64,000 nucleotides of DNA from a bacterium (GTDB lineage Bacteria; Zhuqueibacterota; Zhuqueibacteria; Residuimicrobiales; Residuimicrobiaceae). The position numbers and the translations under genes were made by a program. Shown piece by piece: positions 45,297-51,923 of this stretch. A model generated the notes under the pieces. The model had not been told where the DNA came from. It saw only the letters and a list, made by a program, of their open reading frames with translations, and ran no database searches. Where the stretch lies: NCBI GenBank assembly GCA_029565685.1, contig JAKQNR010000025.1:62001-126000 (forward strand). Reading direction: 5' to 3'. Each line of letters starts with the position of its first letter. Position 1 is the first letter of the stretch.

Positions 45297-45841
45297 GCCT
45301 GTTTCTTTTTCTTGCCGAAAGAACATTGCCTCAGTTCATCCGCAAACGAGAGTTGAAAAAACTTTTCCGTTTTACGGCAGAGGCGTTTGGTTCGAAAACG
45401 CCGGAGCTTTCCCGCCTGTCCTGCGACGAACTGTTAACCGCTTACGCCGCTTTCACCCGTTCGGCCGTAGATCAGCTGGATTCAAGACCTTCAGCGGCTG
45501 CCGGCGTGCAGCAGCGCCTTTATCAACAGGCGTATGCCTATGGCAACTTGTGGCGGGCGAGATTCAGGCTCAGCAGCATGAACCAAGCCATGCGCGCAGC
45601 CAGAGTGCTGTATCGCGCCGTTGGGATCGATTTCCGCGGCGCCGGAGACGGCCTCATTGAAATCCACCAGTGTTTTTTTAGCGCCTATTTTACCTCAGCC
45701 ACCTGCCGGATCATATCCGCTCTCGATGCCGGCATTGTGGACGGCCTGGCTCATACCGGCGGACTGGCCTTTTCGCATCGTATCACCGAAGGGGCGGACA
45801 TGTGCCTGGCTCATTGTACGGAAAGGGAATCTAAACGATGA
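45293..45841 (+). CDS. Small protein, C-terminus resembling ATC-hydrolase family
   Basis: A 182-residue protein, translationally coupled at both ends (ATGA overlaps at 45293-45296 and 45838-45841). The N-terminal part is helical and basic (RKRELKKLFRFTAEAFG). The C-terminal 70 residues, IEIHQCFFSAYFTSATC, ALDAGIVDGLA, then FSHRITEGADMCLAHC, resemble the pattern of L-2-amino-thiazoline-4-carboxylate hydrolase-like proteins, with spaced Cys residues and a G-A-D-x-C end. The similarity is from memory of the pattern and is weak. It may instead be an accessory subunit for the oxidoreductase encoded next. Confidence 0.6.
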   Translation: MSLFLFLAERTLPQFIRKRELKKLFRFTAEAFGSKTPELSRLSCDELLTAYAAFTRSAVDQLDSRPSAAAGVQQRLYQQAYAYGNLWRARFRLSSMNQAMRAARVLYRAVGIDFRGAGDGLIEIHQCFFSAYFTSATCRIISALDAGIVDGLAHTGGLAFSHRITEGADMCLAHCTERESKR

Positions 45842-47118
45842 GAAAAGCCGTTGTGGTGGGCAGCGGCGCCGGCGGCGCTGCCGCAGCCAGGGAACTGCAA
45901 GGTTCGTTCGAGGTCATGGTGCTGGAAGCGGGAAACGAGTTTAAGCCTCTTTCCCTCGATCTCTCCTGGGTGGATCAGTTCAAGCGGGCCGGTCTGCTGT
46001 GGGATGAACGCGGAATCCAGTTGCTGTTCCCTGCTATGAGAATCCGTAAAACAGCGGATCGCATGGTGATGGTGAATGGGATCGGCACCGGCGGGACCAC
46101 GACGTTGGCTACAGCCAATGGAATTCGTAGAGACCACGATTTGAAAACGTTGGGCATCGATCTGGATGACGAGTTCGCCGAGTTGTCGGCAGAGATCCCT
46201 GTCACTACTGATCACCGCTCCCTCTGGAGCCAGGCGAGCCGGCGTTTGTTTGATCTCTGTCTCGAGATGGGGCTTGCCCCGGCGCCGCTTGCTAAAATGG
46301 GTGATTACACCCGCTGTGTGCGCTGCGGCCGTTGCGTGCTGGGCTGCCGCCATGCAGCGAAATGGGACAGCCGGCATTTTTTACGCAGCGCGGTAGAAAA
46401 AGGCGCGCGTCTGTTCACCGCTTCCCGGGTGGAGAAAATAGTGATCCGTAGCAACCGGGCCACGGGTGTCCTGGTGCGAAAAAAACTGCGCACCGAGTTC
46501 ATCTCCGCTGATCTGGTGGTCGTGGCTGCCGGAGGATTCGGCACGCCGGTGATTCTGCAGAACTCGGGCATTCCCTGTGAGCCCCGGTTGTTTGTCGACC
46601 CGGTCTTATGTGTGGCAGCTCCTTGGGAAAAAGCCGGTCAGAACAAAGAGATCTCCATGCCCTTTGTCGTGGAAAGGGATGGATTTATTCTTTCCCCCTA
46701 TTTTGATTATCTCAGTTATTTTTTCAACCGCCATTGGAAACCGCCTGCGCAGGATACCTCTGTCCTGATGATCAAGTTGGCGGACTCGGCCTGCGGCCTG
46801 GTTCGCGACGGGCGGATTGAAAAGACGTTGACCGATCAGGATTGGGTTCACTTGAAACAGGGCGTTGAATTGTGCAAAGAGATCTACGCCCGGCTCGGTC
46901 TCAGCGAGAAGAGCTGGCTGGGGACAGTAAACGCAGGACATCCGGGCGGAATGCTGCCGTTGACCGCGGCAGAGGCCGCTACGCTGCATTCCGAGCGGCT
47001 GCCGGAGAATGTGTACGTCGCTGATGCGACGCTTTTCCCAAAATCTCTGGGGTATCCTCCGATTTTGACCATCATGGCATTGGCGAAAAAAATCGCCAAG
47101 ATCTGTGCGCAAAGCTGA
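45838..47118 (+). CDS. GMC-type FAD oxidoreductase with ferredoxin-like cysteine motif
   Basis: A 426-residue protein, no signal peptide. KAVVVGSGAGGAAAARELQ is the FAD-binding GxGxxG fold, and MVLEAGNEF ends the first beta-alpha-beta unit. GIGTGGTTTLATANG matches the GMC glycine-rich loop. CVRCGRCVLGCRHAAKW (about 160-176) has four Cys arranged like a 4Fe-4S ligand set or the conserved Cys box of cholesterol-oxidase-like/long-chain alcohol oxidases. DLVVVAAGGFGTPVILQNSG and the C-terminal NAGHPGGMLPLTAAEAAT with VADATLFPKSLGYPP, holding the catalytic His/Asn region, complete the family picture. It probably oxidises or desaturates a hydrophobic alcohol or ring compound. Last gene of the operon. 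Confidence 0.82.
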   Translation: MRKAVVVGSGAGGAAAARELQGSFEVMVLEAGNEFKPLSLDLSWVDQFKRAGLLWDERGIQLLFPAMRIRKTADRMVMVNGIGTGGTTTLATANGIRRDHDLKTLGIDLDDEFAELSAEIPVTTDHRSLWSQASRRLFDLCLEMGLAPAPLAKMGDYTRCVRCGRCVLGCRHAAKWDSRHFLRSAVEKGARLFTASRVEKIVIRSNRATGVLVRKKLRTEFISADLVVVAAGGFGTPVILQNSGIPCEPRLFVDPVLCVAAPWEKAGQNKEISMPFVVERDGFILSPYFDYLSYFFNRHWKPPAQDTSVLMIKLADSACGLVRDGRIEKTLTDQDWVHLKQGVELCKEIYARLGLSEKSWLGTVNAGHPGGMLPLTAAEAATLHSERLPENVYVADATLFPKSLGYPPILTIMALAKKIAKICAQS

Positions 47119-47148
47119 GAGGAAGGAGGCGTATCCCCTGCAGCCGCG

Positions 47149-48087
47149 CTAGTATGGGGATGGGCCGGGCAGGCGGATGGTTTCAGCCCAGTGATACACC
47201 CTGGTTTTCAGCATCTGTCGACATGATCCGCCTAAAGCGCCGCCGATCAAGGCGCCCTGACAAAAGACAACCACATCGCCCTCGGAGCTGTGCAGCGCCA
47301 AGCGAAGATTCTCTCCTGCTGCTTTTACATTCTGCGGATGTTTCTGTTTCAGTAAAAATTCAGAGTATTTTGCGAAAGCGTCCCTCGCCTCCAGACTGTC
47401 TGAAAAGGGGATGAGAAAGAGCTGAAAATCGCCGCAGGCATTATTGCGATAATCGCGGCGATATCCATTCTGGAAATAGCTTTGACCGTAAAAGTCACTG
47501 GGAATATAACGTTCCGAGTGAAGGATTGCGTCCTGCTGCGGAAAAAGAGTCAGCATTTCCGGCGCGGTGAAATGCCCTTTGATCCGGTCTGCAATGAATC
47601 GCGCCATCTCTGCCAGCACCGGCCCCATATCCCGGTCGAGGGTGAAGCTGGTGAGCTTGACATAGTAGGGGCCTTTGTAAAAATTAAGCACATTAGCGCT
47701 GTGATACCCCTCCACGCCGATGGCGATCGCCGGTTCCGACGGCGATCGTTCGGCCGCATAGATGCCGAAGGCGTGCAACGGACTTGCCATGGTATAGATC
47801 TCCACCGTCACCCCGTTCGAATCGGCGCCGGCGGCGTAATCAGCGGTCAGCACCATGCGAAATCCATACTGCAAATAGAGGTCCGCTGCTCCGTTGATGT
47901 ACTCAAAGAGATCGTCGGCTGTGAAAAAACGCGCTTCGTAGGTTTGTCGCCAGCCGGCCAGTTCACCCTTTTGCGGCAGCAGGCTGACCAGAGTCTGCTG
48001 CAGATTCTCCTGCGCCCGGCCGCTGTTGAGGAGAAGGAGACTGGTTATCCCGGCGAGCGTCAGATGTTTCAATAAATGGGGCATCAT
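47149..48087 (-). CDS. Secreted DUF6599-like protein
   Basis: A 312-residue protein with a Sec signal (HLTLAGITSLLLLNSGRAQ). FFTADDLFEYINGAADLYLQYGF near residue 55, described here as the segments DDLFEYING and ADLYLQYGF, is the recognisable start of the DUF6599 family. GVTVEIYTMASPLHAFGIYA and CGDFQLFLIPF follow. No function is known for the family, and no catalytic residues are evident. AGGA precedes ATG 48087. It starts 20 bases after the stop of the exported aldo/keto reductase, so the two form an operon. It faces the GMC gene convergently across 30 bases. Confidence 0.7.
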   Translation of the reverse strand: MMPHLLKHLTLAGITSLLLLNSGRAQENLQQTLVSLLPQKGELAGWRQTYEARFFTADDLFEYINGAADLYLQYGFRMVLTADYAAGADSNGVTVEIYTMASPLHAFGIYAAERSPSEPAIAIGVEGYHSANVLNFYKGPYYVKLTSFTLDRDMGPVLAEMARFIADRIKGHFTAPEMLTLFPQQDAILHSERYIPSDFYGQSYFQNGYRRDYRNNACGDFQLFLIPFSDSLEARDAFAKYSEFLLKQKHPQNVKAAGENLRLALHSSEGDVVVFCQGALIGGALGGSCRQMLKTRVYHWAETIRLPGPSPY

Positions 48088-48107
48088 AGGATCCTCATGC
48101 AGTTACG

Positions 48108-49322
48108 TCACGCCAGCGGCAGACGGAAGGTTTTCTTCAATTCCGCTACTTTTCCGCCGATGTTGAGCTGATGCGGGCAGGCGGCAATGCAGGTTTCGCA
48201 AAGGCCGCAGACCTGCAGCCCATATTGTTCCGGCAACATGGACAAAGTCCATTCCGCGTGGCTGAGGTTGCCGTAGCTGCCGGCGTACATGGCAGCGCGC
48301 ATGAGAGTGGGGATATCGACATGTTGCGGACAGGTCGGCACGCAGGCCCTGCAGCTCTGGCACATTGCTCCGATCTGCAACGATCCCAGTTTGATATAGT
48401 TCTTTTCCTCTTCATCCAGGTCCAGGTCCGCCGCTGCGGCCAGGTTGAGCTCCAGTTGATCAAAAGTGGTCATGCCGGGGATGGCGGTGGTCACCTCTTC
48501 ATGCCGCAGCACCCATTTTAACGAGGCCTTGTGGTTCATAGGCACTTTTTCATCCCGCCGCTTGCCGCCCTGTGTTTTCATGGCTACGATGCCCAGTCCT
48601 TTTTCCTTGGCATAGGCGATCGCCTTTTCCGTGTCTTCTTTATCTTCGCGTTGGAGGTTGAAGGCGATCTCGGCCACGTCATAGATTTTTGCATCCGCTG
48701 CTGCGCGCACCACCTCGGGCACGCGGCCGTGACAGCTGACGCCGATGAAGCGCACTTTGCCTGCCTTCCGGGCTGCCACCGCGGCGTTCATCAGCGGTTC
48801 ATAGTTCACCATTTGGGCGGTATCGCAGGAATGAAGATAGAGGATATCGACGTAATCGGTCTGCAGTCGGGTAAGGCTCAGATTCAGCATCTGGTTCAAA
48901 TTCTCCGCCGTAGCCGCCGGCCCACGGCCGCTCGCCTGGGTGCTAAAGCCGCCGGTCTGATGATCGCGCGCCAACCAAACCTTGGTGGCGATGATTAACT
49001 TGTCGCGGTCGCCGCGTTCTTTGACTACGCGGCCGATGGCGGTCTCGCTGTTGCCGCGCAAATACCCGTGCGCCGTATCGAGATGAATGATGCCGGCCTC
49101 CAGAGCCCGTTTGATCAGATCCGGGCTGTCTGTGTTCATCACCCCGAAGCTGAGTATGGGGATTTTCACGCCTGTCCGGCCCAGCGGCCGGGTCGGCAAT
49201 TTTATCTCCTGCGCCTTGCCGGTTTGAGCGGCCGCCCGACCAGGCCATGCGCAGCCCGCCGCCAGCATGCCGATGGAACTGCTTTTAAGAAACTGCCGTC
49301 GCTCCATTCTGTCCAAGCTCAT
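48108..49322 (-). CDS. Tat-exported aldo/keto reductase with two 4Fe-4S motifs
   Basis: A 404-residue protein. ATG 49322 has GGAGG ahead. A twin-arginine signal (MERRQFLKSSSIG) ends in a lipobox (LAAGC, Cys24). The aldo/keto reductase barrel has LPTRPLGRTGVKIPILSFG, HLDTAHGYLRGNSE with the catalytic Asp/Tyr pair, LIIATKVW with the Lys, and DYVDILYLHSCD with the His. The C-terminal 90 residues are ferredoxin-like: CQSCRACVPTCP and CGLCETCIAACP, two sets of four Cys. This fusion is common in anaerobes and may couple substrate reduction to an iron-sulfur electron route. Tat export fits a protein folded with its cofactors first. The substrate is unknown. Confidence 0.87.
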   Translation of the reverse strand: MSLDRMERRQFLKSSSIGMLAAGCAWPGRAAAQTGKAQEIKLPTRPLGRTGVKIPILSFGVMNTDSPDLIKRALEAGIIHLDTAHGYLRGNSETAIGRVVKERGDRDKLIIATKVWLARDHQTGGFSTQASGRGPAATAENLNQMLNLSLTRLQTDYVDILYLHSCDTAQMVNYEPLMNAAVAARKAGKVRFIGVSCHGRVPEVVRAAADAKIYDVAEIAFNLQREDKEDTEKAIAYAKEKGLGIVAMKTQGGKRRDEKVPMNHKASLKWVLRHEEVTTAIPGMTTFDQLELNLAAAADLDLDEEEKNYIKLGSLQIGAMCQSCRACVPTCPQHVDIPTLMRAAMYAGSYGNLSHAEWTLSMLPEQYGLQVCGLCETCIAACPHQLNIGGKVAELKKTFRLPLA

Positions 49323-49473
49323 TCATTTTCCTCCGCAATTTTCTGTCTGTGATGGTCCATAGCAACGAATGTTTAATGGTATTGAAAAATGCAAAGATTC
49401 GCAAGAAAAATTCCACGTTCTTTACAGCTGGAATGCCAATTTCGGCAGCCGTGGAAGCGATGGAAATCCGGCG

Positions 49474-49502
49474 TTGCATGGTAATGAAAATATCGATATA
49501 AT
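49474..49502 (+). promoter_or_regulatory. Promoter directly abutting the GIY-YIG start codon
   Basis: TTGCAT (49474-49479), exactly 17 bases, consensus TATAAT (49497-49502). The ATG at 49508 lies five bases after the -10, where transcription itself should begin, so the mRNA would be leaderless. No Shine-Dalgarno is present before the ATG. Confidence 0.75.
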
Positions 49503-49507
49503 GGACC

Positions 49508-50503
49508 ATGCGCACAAACCTGCTCGCTAAAATCAAACGTTCTCCGCAAACGCCGGGCGTTTACCTGCTCAAGGACCGCGAAGGCGGCATCCTCTATGTG
49601 GGAAAATCGATCAACATCCGCAAACGCCTTCAGCAGCATGGAGCAGCCTGGAGAGCGGGATGGATGGATCGTGATCATCGCCGCATTCGTCCCGTGGTGG
49701 ATGTCGCCTGGCAAGAGACCCATTCGGAATTGTATGCGCTCCTGCTTGAAGATTATCTGATCAAAAAACATTGGCCCATTGGCAACGTGCGGCAAAAGGA
49801 TTACCTCGAATACGCTTATCTCGCCCTTTCCGCAGAGCCTCTGCCCCGTTTTGTCCTGATCGATGCACGGCAACGTGCGGAAAATTCTTGCTCCTTTGGG
49901 CCGTTTCGCGATCGCTATCATGCGCAGGACATGCTCGAACTGGTGCAAGAGCGGTTCCGCCTGCGGACCTGTCCTGCGATCAGAGAGGGCGGATGCCTGC
50001 AGTGGGAGATCCACCGGTGCTCAGGGCCCTGCCGCACTACCGAGGCTGGGGAGCGCTACCGGCGGACGGTTGTCCGGGCTGCCGAATCCCTCAGCTCACT
50101 CGATCCCTTTTTTCTTCGTTTTATCGAAAATAGAATAAAAGTACTTGCGCAACAAAAAGAATTTGAAAAAGCCGCCCATTATCATGCCCTGCTGCTGCGT
50201 TACCAAGGTTTGATCAACCGTGGTAAATTTTTCGCCATGTTCCGCAAGCATGGCCTGTTCATCCAGGAGAGCGGACGCTGGCCGAACACGTTTTTATTTC
50301 TCGAGGGAAGACTGGTACAGCGGAACGGCGAACGGGTGGACGGGATGCTGGTGGAGGGCGCTGATTTCAATGAGACCTGCACGAGCGAGCGGACCTTGGT
50401 CGATCGCGCGGATGTAATCTATCGCTGGTTGCGCAGCAGGCCGGGGGAAAACGCAATGGCCTTCATCGACCGGCTGGGTTGTCGAGATGCCTCGTATCCC
50501 TGA
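49508..50503 (+). CDS. Short UvrC-like GIY-YIG endonuclease (Cho-like)
   Basis: A 331-residue protein. TPGVYLLKDREGGILYVGKS is the GIY-YIG motif in its UvrC form, continuing with INIRKRLQQH and its Arg, and THSELYALLLEDYLIKKHWP with the metal-binding Glu. CLQWEIHRCSGPC resembles the cysteine-containing segment of UvrC. FIENRIKVLAQQKEFEKAAHYHALL resembles the UVR motif that binds UvrB (segments KVLAQQKEFE and KAAHYHALLL). The RNase-H-like nuclease and helix-hairpin-helix domains of full UvrC are absent, so it should make only the 3' incision, as Cho does. The ATG seems leaderless. Its last 41 bases overlap the convergent phosphoesterase gene. Confidence 0.8.
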   Translation: MRTNLLAKIKRSPQTPGVYLLKDREGGILYVGKSINIRKRLQQHGAAWRAGWMDRDHRRIRPVVDVAWQETHSELYALLLEDYLIKKHWPIGNVRQKDYLEYAYLALSAEPLPRFVLIDARQRAENSCSFGPFRDRYHAQDMLELVQERFRLRTCPAIREGGCLQWEIHRCSGPCRTTEAGERYRRTVVRAAESLSSLDPFFLRFIENRIKVLAQQKEFEKAAHYHALLLRYQGLINRGKFFAMFRKHGLFIQESGRWPNTFLFLEGRLVQRNGERVDGMLVEGADFNETCTSERTLVDRADVIYRWLRSRPGENAMAFIDRLGCRDASYP

Positions 50504-51602
50504 TCCGCTTCGCAGTGTTCAGTCGATATCGATCATTCCGGCCTTGCGTTTGCGTCATATCTTCATCCGTGCGGCGACGATGAAAGCCCCAGCTGATGTT
50601 CATGGTTGGGGGGGCCGTTGAGCGCAGCCAGCGGTCGTTGAATTCGTGCAACAAGGCCGGCGCGATCTCCTCCTCCATGCGAATACGGACAATAGCGTTT
50701 TCGTCCAGCGACGCGATGCGCCGAATTAATCGCTCTCGCACCTCGGCGATCGATAGGCCTCGAATGTCGAGGACCAGATCGATCATGGGCCGGGTAGGCA
50801 GCGTTATGAAGCGATGAGTGATTCGACGCTCGGGTTCTCGAGCTAGGGTCAGAATGGAATAGCCCTTCTCTTCATCGCGTTCTGCGAAGGAAGTGCGCTC
50901 CGTGGAACCCGGATAAAAAACCGGCGCGCGCAGCGTCCTGCCGGCAAGATCTTTTGTGATCACCTGATGCCGATGGATATGTCCGCTCAGAACCGCATCG
51001 AACCCGGGAGGGATATCGACGCTCCGGATCACTTCTTCGCCGCTGCGAAAAGTAAAATGTTGCACGCCCACCTGCGCCCCTTCCACGGCCTGGTGCATAC
51101 ACAGCAGACGAATGTCCGCTGCGGCAGACTGCCAGCCTGTGCGTACCAGCTGGTCTTTGAACTGGAGCCGCGGATTGCGGCGAACGTGGGGAAATCCCGT
51201 CAACGCGATTTTGCATCCATTCAGAGTGACCACCCTGGTCAGCGGTCGGTCGAATACGATGATCCCTGAATGAGTTTCCAACAAGGACCTGGGAATATTC
51301 GAGCGTTCGTGGTTGCCTGGAACCAGGAAAACCGGGATGCCGAGGTCCGCGATGTGCAGAAGAGGCTCAAAAGCCTGGGCGACGATAGCCGGCGGAACTC
51401 GGCTGCGAAAGAACATATCGCCGCCGTGCAGCAGCAGATCGACCTCCTGCTGCAGCGCCGGCGTCAGGGCTTTGAGATAGTTGGCCATAAAATCTGCGCC
51501 GCGGCGTCGGCGCTGCACGCGTGGGCGCAGAGGAGCATCCAAGCCGAGATGGGTGTCGGCCAAAAACAGCAGCCGGACGGCGTTGTGGAAAGCCTGCGTC
51601 AT
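50463..51602 (-). CDS. Mre11/SbcD-like DNA repair metallophosphoesterase
   Basis: A 379-residue protein, cytosolic. LLFLADTHLGLDAPLRPR is metal block I with Asp and His. DLLLHGGDMFFRSRVPP, FLVPGNHERSNIP, LLCMHQAV and AVLSGHIHRHQ supply the remaining ligands. This is the order in SbcD/Mre11 and YhaO-like nucleases. The usual SbcC/Rad50 partner is not next to it. The C-terminal cap (about 270-350) has DIRGLSIAEVRERLIRRIAS, as in the exonuclease family. It converges on the GIY-YIG gene with a 41-base overlap. The last 25 residues, basic and polar, are encoded in that overlap and may be a recent extension. Confidence 0.85.
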   Translation of the reverse strand: MTQAFHNAVRLLFLADTHLGLDAPLRPRVQRRRRGADFMANYLKALTPALQQEVDLLLHGGDMFFRSRVPPAIVAQAFEPLLHIADLGIPVFLVPGNHERSNIPRSLLETHSGIIVFDRPLTRVVTLNGCKIALTGFPHVRRNPRLQFKDQLVRTGWQSAAADIRLLCMHQAVEGAQVGVQHFTFRSGEEVIRSVDIPPGFDAVLSGHIHRHQVITKDLAGRTLRAPVFYPGSTERTSFAERDEEKGYSILTLAREPERRITHRFITLPTRPMIDLVLDIRGLSIAEVRERLIRRIASLDENAIVRIRMEEEIAPALLHEFNDRWLRSTAPPTMNISWGFHRRRTDEDMTQTQGRNDRYRLNTAKRIRDTRHLDNPAGR

Positions 51603-51923
51603 TCAGATTCTCGCAAATGCGGTGGTTGAGGCACGAGGACAATTTACGGGACCGATCTGTAAAGCTCAACTGCTTTTTTCCGATGATTTCACCCCGGCCT
51701 CGTCGGTTGCTGATTTTTGAGCATGAAAAGGAGACGACGCTGCTCTCATCGGCCGCAGCCAGGGCGGCGAAGCCAATTATTCCTTGCAAATAAGGGTATT
51801 ATTCATTATATATTTATGGGGTTCCGTTGACGGGCGGGGCAATCCGGTCCGGCTCATAAAAGCCCTTTTTCGCCTTTATGCGGCCGGACGATTCAATCAG
51901 CCTTTGCACGGGAAGTCACGCCG
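51603..51923. other. Divergent promoter region
   Basis: This gap of 321 bases separates the phosphoesterase (-) from the kinase (+). It holds the + strand promoter at 51784-51812 and a weaker minus-strand candidate: TTGAGC (51664-51669), 17 bases, TAAATT (51641-51646). No gene is visible. Confidence 0.45.
51784..51812 (+). promoter_or_regulatory. Promoter for the Ser/Thr kinase gene
   Basis: TTGCAA (51784-51789), exactly 17 bases, TATATA (51807-51812). Transcription would begin near 51819, leaving a leader of about 105 bases before ATG 51924. Confidence 0.6.
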
